The notes beneath the pieces were generated by a model. It saw nothing but the letters and a program-made list of their open reading frames with translations. It was not told the origin of the DNA and ran no database searches. From positions 62,001 to 126,000 of the forward strand of contig JAUIAS010000003.1 in NCBI GenBank assembly GCA_030425395.1: a DNA stretch of 64,000 nt, written 5' to 3'. Position numbers and translations under genes: made by a program. The DNA is from Alphaproteobacteria bacterium. Its GTDB lineage: Bacteria; Pseudomonadota; Alphaproteobacteria; Rhodobacterales; Rhodobacteraceae. Shown piece after piece: positions 27,143 to 35,688 of this stretch (positions are counted from its first letter, which is position 1; every line of letters starts with the position of its first letter).

Positions 27143-28285
27143 ATGTGGCAGGAATGGCAGGGGCTTCGGGCCTTCAAGCGTGTTCCGCGCAGCGACCGCA
27201 AGATCGTCGTCTATTCCGAAGGCGGCGGATACCTGACATTTCTTGAACCGATCATCCATGCGCTTTGCACGGATCACAAGCAGCCGGTCCTTTATGTCAC
27301 ATCGGCGGCGGACGACCCGTATCTGACCGCGCCACCGCCGGGCGTGACCGCCTTCCAGATCGGCACTGGAACACTGCGCACCGCGTTCTTTTCGATGCTG
27401 GATGTGGATGTTCTTGCAATGACCATGCCCGACCTTGAGACGTTTCATATCAAGCGGTCGCTGAACGGCGTTCACTATGCCTATATCCAGCATTCGATTG
27501 TCAGCACCCACATGGTGTATCGCGACGGGGCCTTTGATCATTTCGATACGGTGTTCTGCGCCGGTCCGCACCATATTGCCGAGATCAGAAAACACGAGGC
27601 GTTACGCAAGCTGCCGGAAAAACATCTGGTCGAGGCCGGGTATTGCAGGCTGGATGCGATCATGCACGCAGCGCGCGGCGAAACGGGCCTGACCACGACA
27701 CAACCCATGCCCAACACCGTGCTGGTTGCACCCAGTTGGGGGCCGGACGGGTTGATCGAACAACATGGGATGCAGGTGGTTGAAACTCTGATCGACGCCG
27801 GGCTGAACGTGATTCTTCGGCCCCACCCGCGCACGATCCGCTTTCACGGCGATGTGATTGCTGCGATCCGTGACCGGTTCGGCGCTTCGGAAAGGTTCAC
27901 CCTCGATACCGATCCAAATGCGGTGACATCCCTGCTGGCCGCTCAGGTCATGGTCAGCGATTGGTCAGGTGCCGCGCTGGAATTCAGTTTCGGATTGTTG
28001 CGTCCGGTGCTGTTCGTCGATGTGCCGCGCAAGGTGAACAACCCTGACTACGAATCGCTGGGAATCGAACCGTTGGAAGTGTCCGTGCGCGACAGGTTGG
28101 GCAAGGTTCTTGCCGTGGACCATATGAACGACATGGGTCGGGAGGTGCGCAGGCTGTTGGAGCAGGCGCCAAAGTGGCACGAAGACCTGCAAGCCGCCCG
28201 CGATGAATTGGTGTATCACCCGGGCGACAGCGGGCGCGCAGGGGCGCAGGCCTTGATGGATATCCTTGCCAAGCGGTCCACCTGA
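27143..28285 (+). CDS. CDP-glycerol glycerophosphotransferase (TagB/TagF)-like transferase
   Basis: The 380-residue protein shows the C-terminal GT-B half of the glycerophosphotransferase family: LVEAGYCRLD, VLVAPSWGPDGL, VILRPHPRTIR and MVSDWSGAALEFSF. Such enzymes move a phospho-alditol from a CDP-linked donor to a membrane-bound or glycan acceptor at the inner leaflet. Following genes that could make a CDP-linked phosphoramidate, it is a candidate for the transfer step or for making the acceptor. The ATG at 27143 has no ribosome-binding site. An in-frame ATT at 27122 sits seven bases after GGAAGG and would add MFSTVKK, so the true start may be that codon. Confidence 0.75.
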   Translation: MWQEWQGLRAFKRVPRSDRKIVVYSEGGGYLTFLEPIIHALCTDHKQPVLYVTSAADDPYLTAPPPGVTAFQIGTGTLRTAFFSMLDVDVLAMTMPDLETFHIKRSLNGVHYAYIQHSIVSTHMVYRDGAFDHFDTVFCAGPHHIAEIRKHEALRKLPEKHLVEAGYCRLDAIMHAARGETGLTTTQPMPNTVLVAPSWGPDGLIEQHGMQVVETLIDAGLNVILRPHPRTIRFHGDVIAAIRDRFGASERFTLDTDPNAVTSLLAAQVMVSDWSGAALEFSFGLLRPVLFVDVPRKVNNPDYESLGIEPLEVSVRDRLGKVLAVDHMNDMGREVRRLLEQAPKWHEDLQAARDELVYHPGDSGRAGAQALMDILAKRST

Positions 28286-28499
28286 CGGGTCAGCCCCGCG
28301 CCGTCGATACTGTGCCTTGTGTCTTTTCATTGGCACAACCCGCGATCTCAGCGGGGCAGATCGCACGGTATGATCTGTTCGATCCGGGGTCTGCCGTTGG
28401 GATTCGCATGAATATCCGGCAGGGTTCGCTCAGGATCGGGAAAACCGCACCTGACGCGCGTGGTATCACACCACTGTCTGTCCATTTCAGAGGATTAAG

Positions 28500-28583
28500 T
28501 GGTGGGCGACCTAGGAATCGAACCTAGCGTGCGTCTCCGCGAGGGAGTTACAGTCCCCTGCCACACCTTGCGGCCTGTCGCCC
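28500..28583 (-). tRNA. tRNA-Tyr (anticodon GUA), CCA encoded
   Basis: On the minus strand the acceptor stem is GGGCGAC with GTCGCCC, discriminator A, genomic CCA. The anticodon arm is GGGGA-CTGTAAC-TCCCT (GTA), with a long class II variable arm and T arm GGTTCGATTCC. It closes the right side of the glycan island. The 214 bases between it and the TagF-like gene hold nothing I recognise. Confidence 0.97.
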
Positions 28584-28717
28584 ACTGTCTTGCGCGTTGC
28601 GCTCGACGTGGGGGCGTGATTACAAGCGGTGGAAATGGGCGTCAATAGCAAAATCCTGACCGCCCGCATGCTTTTGCGTCGCGCTGCCGCGCGCGCCTGC
28701 CAGAGAGGGCCAGAACA

Positions 28718-29500
28718 ATGAAAAAACCCCGTTGGGTCGTCGAAAAGGAACAGGCCAAGAAGGCCGCAGGCAACGAAACTGTCTGGCTCTTTGGGCTGCA
28801 TGCGGTGCGCGACGCGCTTGAGAATCCGCGCCGCGAAAAACAAAGGTTGATCGTGACGCAAAATGCCCATGACAAGCTGGCCGAGGCAATCGCGGTATCC
28901 GGGATGGAACCGGAAATCGCCGACGCCCGCAAGTTCACCGCGCCGCTTGATCCCGGCTCGGTCCATCAGGGGGCCGCGCTTGAAGTCAAGCCTTTGGACT
29001 GGGGGCCGCTCGAGGACCACGCCATCGGTGCAGAGCGCCCACGCCTGATGTTGCTGGACCGGGTGACGGACCCGCATAACGTGGGCGCAATCCTGCGATC
29101 CGCCGAGGTTCTGGGCGCGCAGGCGGTGATCGGCACCCGGCACCATTCCGCCCCCGAAACCGGCGCGTTGGCCAAGACGGCGTCCGGCGCATTGGAACGC
29201 CAACCTTACTTGCGTGTGCGTAACCTGTCCGACACGATCACAGCCTTGCAGGGGATGGGGTATCTGGTTCTGGGGCTGGATGGCGAGGCGGAGCAGACAG
29301 TCGGCGATGCCATGTCAGGCCGCGCCGATCAACCCGTTGCGCTGGTATTGGGGGCCGAGGGGCCCGGGTTGCGCCAGAAAACCCGTGAAACCTGTGACAT
29401 GCTGGTGAAAATTCCGGCTGCCGGTGGTTTTGGATCGCTGAACGTCTCAAATGCTGCCGCGGTTGCCCTATATGCTTCCTTGTACCCGAATGGAGGCTGA
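28718..29500 (+). CDS. rlmB: 23S rRNA (Gm2251) 2'-O-methyltransferase-like SpoU/TrmH protein
   Basis: The 260-residue protein is a knotted SAM-dependent RNA 2'-O-ribose methyltransferase. The three family motifs are LLDRVTDPHNVGAILRSAE near residue 112, LVLGAEGPGLR near 208 and SLNVSNAAAVALY near the end. An N-terminal substrate-binding domain (VWLFGLHAVRDAL) is present, as in RlmB. RlmB modifies the peptidyl-transferase P loop; the closely related TrmH-like proteins are not fully excluded. It ends three bases before the next gene's ATT start. Confidence 0.92.
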   Translation: MKKPRWVVEKEQAKKAAGNETVWLFGLHAVRDALENPRREKQRLIVTQNAHDKLAEAIAVSGMEPEIADARKFTAPLDPGSVHQGAALEVKPLDWGPLEDHAIGAERPRLMLLDRVTDPHNVGAILRSAEVLGAQAVIGTRHHSAPETGALAKTASGALERQPYLRVRNLSDTITALQGMGYLVLGLDGEAEQTVGDAMSGRADQPVALVLGAEGPGLRQKTRETCDMLVKIPAAGGFGSLNVSNAAAVALYASLYPNGG

Positions 29501-29503
29501 CAG

Positions 29504-29803
29504 ATTTCCTATCCGACCAAGATTGCAACCTGTTGCTACTGTGGCACGCGCGCGGCGCTGGTGCTTGATCGTGGACGCCATGAGCTAAGCTGCGCGTCCT
29601 GTGGTGCTCCTTTGCACGAAATGAAGGCCCTGCACCGCGACCGCGCAACCCCTGCCATCCCGCACAAGGCCAAGGCACCTCCCCACCCGGTGGCCGCGGG
29701 CAAGCCGAAACCCAAGAAGAAAAAGCAACCCAAGCGCCGCAAGAGCCTGTTTTCCCGGCTGATCGAAGAGGTCGTCGATGTGATCGAGGACGTGATTGAT
29801 TGA
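29504..29803 (+). CDS. Zinc-ribbon protein with ATT start codon
   Basis: The 99-residue protein has two CxxC knuckles (CCYCG at about 10-14 and CASCG at about 29-33) followed by a proline- and lysine-rich linker and a C-terminal amphipathic helix FSRLIEEVVDVIEDVID. The first in-frame ATG/GTG/TTG (GTG 29561) would delete the first zinc knuckle. The frame is closed by the upstream gene's TGA six bases before ATT 29504, and GGAGG lies seven bases before that ATT. The ATT start is therefore well supported. No function is known to me. Confidence 0.75.
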   Translation: MSYPTKIATCCYCGTRAALVLDRGRHELSCASCGAPLHEMKALHRDRATPAIPHKAKAPPHPVAAGKPKPKKKKQPKRRKSLFSRLIEEVVDVIEDVID

Positions 29804-29911
29804 ACCCGGATCCGCGCGGGCGCACTGACACCGTTTCACATCTGCGTGCACGCTCTGTTCAGGGGCAGGGCAGACTGCCATCCTGTTTTGAGCAGACACG
29901 GAGATCAGATC

Positions 29912-30382
29912 ATGCACAGACGAACGGTTTTGGCGGGTATGGCGGGCCTTGCGGCGTTGGGACTGGCCACAGCCACCCTGACCCCAGCTGCGCAGGCAGC
30001 ACAGAGCAGTGCGTGGTTCACCAAAGGGGGCCATGCCATCGGTGGCTATGATCCCGTCGCGTATCACACCGAAAACCGCCCTGTGAAAGGAACGGCGGAT
30101 CACGCCTTGCAGTGGCGCGGAGCAACGTGGCTCTTTGCGTCGCAAGACAACCGCGCCGTATTCGAAGCCGATCCCGAAAGGTTCGCTCCCCAATACGGCG
30201 GGTATTGCGCATATGCCGTGGCCAACGGGTATACCGCCAAAACCGACCCCGACGCGTTCTCGGTCGTTGAGGGCAAGCTCTACCTCAATTACAGCCGCCG
30301 TGTGCGCCGCATTTGGGAACGCGATGTGCCAGCCAATATCAGCGCCGCCAACACCAATTGGCCGGGGCTTCGCGGCCAGTGA
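29912..30382 (+). CDS. YHS-domain protein with Tat-like signal
   Basis: The 156-residue protein begins MHRRTVLAGMAGLAALG, a possible twin-arginine signal peptide ending at AQA, so it is exported. The mature part is a YHS-type domain (AIGGYDPVAYHTENRPVKG, WLFASQDNRAVFEADPERFAPQYGGYCAYAVANG) seen in small periplasmic proteins of marine Rhodobacteraceae. YHS domains often bind metals, but the ligands are not certain here. GGAG precedes the ATG by nine bases. Confidence 0.85.
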   Translation: MHRRTVLAGMAGLAALGLATATLTPAAQAAQSSAWFTKGGHAIGGYDPVAYHTENRPVKGTADHALQWRGATWLFASQDNRAVFEADPERFAPQYGGYCAYAVANGYTAKTDPDAFSVVEGKLYLNYSRRVRRIWERDVPANISAANTNWPGLRGQ

Positions 30383-30422
30383 CGCGTCAAACCGGTCTCT
30401 CCAGCCAGTGCGCGGAAATTTG

Positions 30423-30600
30423 CCGGTGTGACGCACCGGGACGATAATTTTGCATCACGACCGCGCGAGGGGACTTCAAAGATCGACCCAGACACCTATC
30501 TGTAATCCAGAGGGCAAAGCCGGAACCTTTACGCGTCTCTAAACTGTCCCTCGTTCCGCACTCGCGTCCAAGGTCTTTGGCCTTGGGCGCTTTTTCTTTT
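30423..30600 (+). ncRNA. possible small RNA ending in a strong intrinsic terminator
   Basis: GCGTCCAAGG (30564-30573) and CCTTGGGCGC (30581-30590) form a 10-bp stem followed by TTTTTCTTTT. This lies about 180 bases past the YHS gene and just before the next gene. A second hairpin CCGGTG-TGACG-CACCGG is at 30423-30439. Either the YHS mRNA has a long 3' end or a small RNA lies here. No promoter was pinned down, so the 5' end given is arbitrary. Confidence 0.35.
30564..30600 (+). terminator. intrinsic terminator
   Basis: Ten-base stem with one G-T pair, seven-base loop and a run of nine T in ten positions; the clearest Rho-independent terminator in the window. Confidence 0.85.
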
Positions 30601-30624
30601 CTGAAATCGTGCTAAGCAGGGCGC

Positions 30625-31095
30625 ATGACACACTATTCCGATGCCCATCTGAAAGACATCCTGACCCGCACGAAATCCGTTGCGGTTGTGGGGGTGTCCA
30701 TGAATCCGGTGCGCCCCAGCTACTACGTGGCGCGCTACCTGTCTCTCAAGGGGTTCGACGTTATTCCGGTCAATCCCGGCCACGCGGGCCAGACCGCCTT
30801 TGGCAAGACAGTTGTGGCCTCATTGCGTGATATTGACCGTCCTGTTGACATGGTCGACATCTTCCGCCGCTCCGAAGCGGTGCCGCTGATCGTGGAGGAG
30901 GCGCTTGAGGTATGTCCCAACCTCTCCACCATATGGATGCAGATCGGCGTGCAAAACGCCGCCGCCGCCGAAATGGCCGAAGCGCGCGGCGTCACGGTGA
31001 TTCAGGATCGTTGCCCCAAGATAGAATATCAGCGCCTGTTCGGAGAGCTGCGCATGGGCGGGTTTGCCACCGGGATCATATCTTCCAAGCTATAA
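30625..31095 (+). CDS. CoA-binding domain protein (YccU-like)
   Basis: The 156-residue protein is a single Rossmann-type CoA_binding_2 domain: KSVAVVGVSMNPVRPSYYV near residue 17 (nucleotide loop), DVIPVNPGHAG, then VDIFRRSEAVP and a C-terminal DRCPKIEYQRL. It is similar to the CoA-binding domain of succinyl-CoA synthetase alpha subunits but stands alone. The family binds CoA in structural work; its role is unknown. Confidence 0.88.
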   Translation: MTHYSDAHLKDILTRTKSVAVVGVSMNPVRPSYYVARYLSLKGFDVIPVNPGHAGQTAFGKTVVASLRDIDRPVDMVDIFRRSEAVPLIVEEALEVCPNLSTIWMQIGVQNAAAAEMAEARGVTVIQDRCPKIEYQRLFGELRMGGFATGIISSKL

Positions 31096-31125
31096 CCCGG
31101 CTGCTTTTTTCGCAGAGGACCCGCT

Positions 31126-31154
31126 GTTTCTTTCTCGTTAAAAATACCCAAATC
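31126..31154 (-). repeat. dispersed GGATTTGGGTATTT...GAGAAAG repeat copy
   Basis: Minus-strand copy of the end of the 3971-4168 element, matching outward through GGATTTGGGTATTT with two or three changes in the middle. It lies between the convergent CoA-binding and hisE genes. Confidence 0.5.
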
Positions 31155-31257
31155 CGGCCGGTGCCCCAAGGCCCGACATTCGCAAGGCTGAGATGGCCGG
31201 CCATGGGGCAGGGCGCTCTGCCACGCACCGACATTTCAGGAAAGAGCAAAAGGGGGT

Positions 31258-31581
31258 TCAGCTTGGGGGGCGGGCTGCTTTTTCGGCGATACCACTGGTG
31301 CCTTCACGCCGGGCGAGTTCGGTCTGCACATCGTCAAGCGTGATGTCCCGCGCGGCCAGCATCACCAGCAGATGATAGATCACATCCGCCGCCTCGGCGG
31401 TCAGCAAGGCGCGATCACCGCGCACCGCTTCGATAATGGCCTCCACGGATTCCTCGCCAAATTTCTCGGCGCATTTTTCCGGGCCTTTGGCCAGCAGCTT
31501 CGCGGTCCAGCTTGACGCAGGGTCTGCACCTTTCCGGGCGGCGATGGTCTTGGCGAGCCGGTCGAGCGGGGTGGATGTCAT
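31258..31581 (-). CDS. hisE: Phosphoribosyl-ATP pyrophosphatase
   Basis: The 107-residue enzyme performs the second step of histidine synthesis, removing pyrophosphate from phosphoribosyl-ATP. The MazG-like helical core shows [13 protein letters not shown] and [13 protein letters not shown], the metal-binding helices. It is a stand-alone HisE, not fused to HisI. It overlaps hisF by four bases and is the last gene of the his run. Confidence 0.95.
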   Translation of the reverse strand: MTSTPLDRLAKTIAARKGADPASSWTAKLLAKGPEKCAEKFGEESVEAIIEAVRGDRALLTAEAADVIYHLLVMLAARDITLDDVQTELARREGTSGIAEKAARPPS

Positions 31582-32339
31582 GTCAGCCTCACGGGAATGC
31601 CTGCCGCGGCCATGTGGTCCTTGGCTTCGCGGATGGAGTAGTCTCCGAAGTGGAAGATGGACGCGGCGAGCACGGCGCTTGCTCCGCCTTTTGTGACCCC
31701 GTCCACGAGGTGATCCAGCGTGCCGACCCCGCCAGAGGCGATCACCGGGATTGGCACGGCTTCCGAGATCGCGCGGGTGAGCGGCAGGTTGAAGCCTGCC
31801 CGCGTGCCGTCTCGGTCCATCGACGTCAGCAAGATTTCACCCGCCCCCTTCCTCGCGGCGGTGCGGGCGAATTCGACGGCGTCGATGCCGGTGGGTTTGC
31901 GCCCGCCGTGGGTGAAAATTTCCCATTTCCCCGGGCTGACGGTCTTGGCGTCGATGGCGACCACGATGCATTGACTGCCGAACCGGTCGGCGGATCGTGC
32001 GACCACGTCCGGGTCGGCGACAGCGGCAGAGTTGAATGATACCTTGTCCGCCCCGGCCAGCAGCAGGGCGCGCACGTCTTCGGGGGTGCGCACGCCACCG
32101 CCAACGGTCAGCGGGATATAGCATTGCTCCGCCGTGCGGGTGACCACGTCGAACATGGTGCCGCGATTTTCATGTGTGGCGTGAATGTCGAGAAAACAAA
32201 GCTCGTCCGCCCCTGCCGCGTCATAGGCGCGGGCGGCGTCGACGGGGTCGCCCGCATCGCGCAGATCGACAAAGTTCACGCCCTTGACCACCCGGCCATC
32301 GGCCACGTCAAGACAGGGGATGATGCGGGTCTTCAGCAT
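31578..32339 (-). CDS. hisF: Imidazole glycerol phosphate synthase, cyclase subunit
   Basis: The 253-residue barrel uses ammonia from HisH to convert PRFAR to imidazole glycerol phosphate and AICAR. Key markers are [13 protein letters not shown] at the N-terminus with the catalytic Asp, and [13 protein letters not shown] near the C-terminal phosphate site. It is 73 bases from the small membrane gene upstream and overlaps hisE. Confidence 0.97.
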   Translation of the reverse strand: MLKTRIIPCLDVADGRVVKGVNFVDLRDAGDPVDAARAYDAAGADELCFLDIHATHENRGTMFDVVTRTAEQCYIPLTVGGGVRTPEDVRALLLAGADKVSFNSAAVADPDVVARSADRFGSQCIVVAIDAKTVSPGKWEIFTHGGRKPTGIDAVEFARTAARKGAGEILLTSMDRDGTRAGFNLPLTRAISEAVPIPVIASGGVGTLDHLVDGVTKGGASAVLAASIFHFGDYSIREAKDHMAAAGIPVRLT

Positions 32340-32412
32340 GATGCGCTCTCTTTGCTGCGTGTTGCTGGCTGTTTAAGTTTAATTCGACCGGTTTGCCAGT
32401 GTTACGCGGGCG

Positions 32413-32721
32413 TCATTTCTCGTCCGTCCGAAACAGCCTGTGCATCAAGATTGCCACAAGGATAACCGAAATCGAAAACGGCAGGATGGTCCAGTGCCCG
32501 TTCTCGGCAATGAATTTCACGACACGCCCCGCGCTCTCGAAGTCACAACCCGACAGGTCGTCGGTCTGCATCTTGCAATCCGCATATGGCCGGGCCGATT
32601 TGCGCCAGATATCCCAACAGACGTACCACACGGCCAGCGGCGTCATCCACAGGTAGGCAACCGCCATTTGCATCCGGGTCGGTTTGGGCTTGGAGCCCTT
32701 TTCTTTGTCGTCTTGCGGCAC
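32413..32721 (-). CDS. Small two-helix membrane protein between hisA and hisF
   Basis: The 102-residue protein has two hydrophobic segments (about residues 18-38, MAVAYLWMTPLAVWYVCWDI, and about 77-96, ILPFSISVILVAILMHRLF), with a short cysteine-containing loop (CKMQTDDLSGC) between them that would face the periplasm if both ends are inside. It is two bases from hisA and so belongs to the his transcript, but I know of no role in histidine synthesis. Confidence 0.7.
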   Translation of the reverse strand: MPQDDKEKGSKPKPTRMQMAVAYLWMTPLAVWYVCWDIWRKSARPYADCKMQTDDLSGCDFESAGRVVKFIAENGHWTILPFSISVILVAILMHRLFRTDEK

Positions 32722-32723
32722 CG

Positions 32724-33446
32724 TTAGGCTTTCAGAGCCGCCAGCGCCGCGCCGAGGTCAAGCGCGCCATCATAAAGCGCGCGGCCCGAGATCGCGCCAT
32801 TGAGCGCCGCGCCGCAGTCGCGCAGGGCAATCAGGTCGTCAAGCGACGATACGCCGCCGGAGGCGATGACGGGGATCGACACGGCATTGGCCAGTGCCGC
32901 CGTCGCCTCGATATTCGGGCCTTGCATCGCGCCGTCGCGGTTGATGTCGGTATAGATGATGGCCGCCACGCCCACGTCCTCGAAGCTGCGCGCGAGATCG
33001 GTCACCATCACATCGGTTTCCTCGGCCCAGCCTTTGGTCGCCACGCGCCCGTCGCGGGCGTCGATGCCCACCGCCACCTGACCGGGAAAGGCGCGCGCCG
33101 CTTCGCGCACCAATGCGGGGTTTTCCACCGCCACGGTGCCAAGGATCACGCGGGCCAACCCCTTGGACAGCCATGTCTCGATTGTGGCCATGTCCCGGAT
33201 GCCGCCACCCAGTTGCGCGGGCACCTTTGTGCGCTCAAGGATCGCCTCTACGGGGGCCGCGTTGACCGGCGCGCCTGCAAAGGCACCGTTGAGGTCCACA
33301 AGATGCAGCCACTCGCAGCCTGCCTCGACAAAGGCCATTGCCTGGGCTGCCGGATCGTCATTGAACACGGTGGCCTTGTCCATATCGCCCTTGTAGAGGC
33401 GCACGGCCTGACCGTCCTTGAGGTCGATTGCGGGATAGAGGATCAT
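32724..33446 (-). CDS. hisA: ProFAR isomerase
   Basis: The 240-residue barrel isomerises ProFAR to PRFAR in histidine synthesis. The N-terminal [16 protein letters not shown] carries the catalytic Asp, and [11 protein letters not shown] is the C-terminal phosphate-binding segment. It starts a short operon hisA - small membrane protein - hisF - hisE. Confidence 0.97.
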   Translation of the reverse strand: MILYPAIDLKDGQAVRLYKGDMDKATVFNDDPAAQAMAFVEAGCEWLHLVDLNGAFAGAPVNAAPVEAILERTKVPAQLGGGIRDMATIETWLSKGLARVILGTVAVENPALVREAARAFPGQVAVGIDARDGRVATKGWAEETDVMVTDLARSFEDVGVAAIIYTDINRDGAMQGPNIEATAALANAVSIPVIASGGVSSLDDLIALRDCGAALNGAISGRALYDGALDLGAALAALKA

Positions 33447-33590
33447 GGCACGGCCCTATTGTTTCTGACTGGGGCTGTTATGCATGGCGCTGGCGGAAAT
33501 GCAACGCGACCTCGGGTTAATCTTGCCAGCGGGGGGGATTGGCGACCATGCTGGCGGCGCAATGCTGACTCAGCGGAGGAGAACGGACAG

Positions 33591-33989
33591 ATGCAGAAAC
33601 GATTTTTGGTGATGGGCGCAGCGCTGGCCATTATGGCGGCGGGTGCGGTGGCCGCAGACCCGGCCTATGGCACTTACAAGACGATCCCCGATGACAACGG
33701 CAACTTTGGTCATATCGAGGTGGCCGCCTGCGGCTCCCGGATCTGTGGCACGCTGGTGCGGTCCTTTGACGGATCGGGCGCGGAAATCCAGTCGGACAAT
33801 ATCGGCAAGAACATCATCTGGGACATGCAGGCCAAGGGCGACGGCACCTATGATGGCGGCAAGGTCTGGGACCCTTCGCGCGACAAGACCTATAAATCCA
33901 AGATGGAACTCAAAGGCAAGAACCTGGCGATCTCGGGATGTGTCATGTTCATCTGCCGCGATGGCGGCACCTGGATGCGCATCAACTGA
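33591..33989 (+). CDS. DUF2147 family exported protein
   Basis: The 132-residue protein has a signal peptide (MQKRFLVMGAALAIMAAGAVAA) and a compact beta domain: GTYKTIPDDNGNFGHIEV, CGSRICGTLV, then GKVWDPSRDKTYKSKM and GCVMFICRDGGTW, a layout of the DUF2147 family. Four cysteines could form disulfides in the periplasm. GGAGG precedes the ATG. Its end overlaps the convergent hydrolase by eight bases. It interrupts the his region on the opposite strand. Confidence 0.85.
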   Translation: MQKRFLVMGAALAIMAAGAVAADPAYGTYKTIPDDNGNFGHIEVAACGSRICGTLVRSFDGSGAEIQSDNIGKNIIWDMQAKGDGTYDGGKVWDPSRDKTYKSKMELKGKNLAISGCVMFICRDGGTWMRIN

Positions 33990-34956
33990 TCAGCGACGCG
34001 GTAAAGCGGTTCAGGGCGACTTCTTCGTTGAAGGCGCGGCGCGGAAAGCTCGAAAAGAACCCGTTGTGCCCGCCATAGGTGGTAAACAGCCGTTCAAGCG
34101 CCGGATCTTCGGGCAGGGATTCGGCGTGGACGGAGCGCACAATCGGGTCGTCCTTGGCGCTAAGCACGGTGACACGTGCCGGGCAATCGGTGAAATCTCC
34201 GGGGTGAATGCGGTAGCCCGCGAAATAGGCATCAATGGACGGGTAGTCTGTCCATTGATGCACTGAAAACTCGGTAAGCGCCCGGATCGACCGGTGAGCC
34301 AGAATAGCGTCGATGCCCTGTAGATGGGGAAATCTGGCGTGCTTGGATCGTGTCAGCTTGGCGAATTTCCGCATGAAATAGGTGCGGAACATGGCATAGG
34401 CGTCGATGCGGTCACAGGTGTCTTCGGGATCAATCACAGGGCTGATGCCGATGACATGGCGCAGTTGCGGCAGGGGATCTTTGCGCAGGTCGCGCGCCAG
34501 TCTTAGCGCAAAGTTACCACCCAGAGAGAACCCCATCAGGCCCATTGGCAGATCGGGAAATTCGGTGGCCAGCTGGTTGATCGCAGTGCGCAGGAAATCG
34601 TGCCGGGTGATGTCGACGATATCGGAATTCATCAATGCTGCGTCGCCGTGTTCCGGCAGGGTCATCCGCGCCACGGAAAATCCTGCTTCAAACAGGTGTT
34701 GCGCGGCCGACACGACATAACCCGACTGCGGTGTGCCAAGCCAGCCATGAAACAGCACGATCACCCCTGCGGCATCGGGGCGTTCATTGAGGTAACAACT
34801 GGTTTTCAACCCGTGGCCCGCCTCAAGATCCCGACGGATCGCGCGGGCTTCGAAGCCGCGTCCGAGCTTTTGGCGGCGCGAACTGCTGGCCAGCATGGTC
34901 TGGATCATTCCTGACCGCAGCCAGAGAGGAGGACGGAAATCAGAAGGGTTGCTCAT
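33982..34956 (-). CDS. YheT-like alpha/beta hydrolase
   Basis: The 324-residue protein resembles the YheT/ABHD1-3 group of alpha/beta hydrolases: VIVLFHGWLGTP near residue 64 (oxyanion HG), the nucleophile elbow GFSLGGNFA near 145, and a late Asp (AKDDPIV) and His (YGGHNGFF) completing the triad. Substrates of bacterial members are unknown, possibly short acyl esters. It lies 90 bases after hisH on the same strand and may be co-transcribed. Confidence 0.85.
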   Translation of the reverse strand: MSNPSDFRPPLWLRSGMIQTMLASSSRRQKLGRGFEARAIRRDLEAGHGLKTSCYLNERPDAAGVIVLFHGWLGTPQSGYVVSAAQHLFEAGFSVARMTLPEHGDAALMNSDIVDITRHDFLRTAINQLATEFPDLPMGLMGFSLGGNFALRLARDLRKDPLPQLRHVIGISPVIDPEDTCDRIDAYAMFRTYFMRKFAKLTRSKHARFPHLQGIDAILAHRSIRALTEFSVHQWTDYPSIDAYFAGYRIHPGDFTDCPARVTVLSAKDDPIVRSVHAESLPEDPALERLFTTYGGHNGFFSSFPRRAFNEEVALNRFTASLIS

Positions 34957-35046
34957 TCGGGCCTCATCTGGGATCGCGCAGAGGTTGCGGCGGAATGCCG
35001 TTCAGGTAGTGCCGGTAACCGACATGTCCAAGACCCCATCGGTTTG

Positions 35047-35685
35047 TCAGGGTGCCCAACGCAGGAAGTTGGCAATCAGGTGCAATCCGGTCTTCTGGCT
35101 TTTCTCGGGGTGGAACTGGGTGCCGATCATCGTATCGCGGCCCACGATCGCGGTGACGTCGCCCGCATAATCGACATGGGCAATACGGTGCGCGGGATCG
35201 GATACGCGGAAATGGTAGGAATGCACGAAATAGGCGTGCTGACCGCTTTCGATGCCATCCAGAACCGGGTGGGGATGATCCACGATCAGATCGTTCCATC
35301 CCATGTGCGGCACCTTGAATTCGGGATTTTCCGGGGTAATGCGCACCACGTCGCCGCCGACCCAGTCAAGCCCGTCTGTCGGTTCATACTCAACCCCACG
35401 GCTGGCCATCAACTGCATGCCGACACAGATGCCCAGAAATGGCTTGCCGCCATGCTCCACGGCCTCGCGGAGGGCTTCGAACAAGCCCTTGTGGCCGCGC
35501 AGCTCAGCCGCGCAGGCAGGAAAGGCACCATCGCCGGGCAAGACGATCCTGTCGGCCCGCGCCACCACATCGGCATCGGATGTCACGACAACTTCGCCTG
35601 CGTCGACCTCGCGCGCCATGCGCTGGAATGCCTTCTCGGCGGAATGCAGGTTCCCGCTTTCGTAGTCGATAATCGCTGTCAGCAT
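35047..35685 (-). CDS. hisH: Imidazole glycerol phosphate synthase, glutamine amidotransferase subunit
   Basis: The 212-residue class I amidotransferase supplies ammonia to HisF. The nucleophile cysteine is in LGICVGMQLM near residue 86, and the His-Glu pair is in QFHPEKSQ near 193. The YESGNLHSAEKAF segment opens the fold. It is separated from hisB by three bases. Confidence 0.97.
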   Translation of the reverse strand: MLTAIIDYESGNLHSAEKAFQRMAREVDAGEVVVTSDADVVARADRIVLPGDGAFPACAAELRGHKGLFEALREAVEHGGKPFLGICVGMQLMASRGVEYEPTDGLDWVGGDVVRITPENPEFKVPHMGWNDLIVDHPHPVLDGIESGQHAYFVHSYHFRVSDPAHRIAHVDYAGDVTAIVGRDTMIGTQFHPEKSQKTGLHLIANFLRWAP

Positions 35686-35688
35686 GGC

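Noticed and set aside
19361..28583. Integrative element with att sites at the two tRNA genes
   Set aside because: No integrase and no repeat of either tRNA 3' end was found at the opposite border, so only the bracketed layout is reported.
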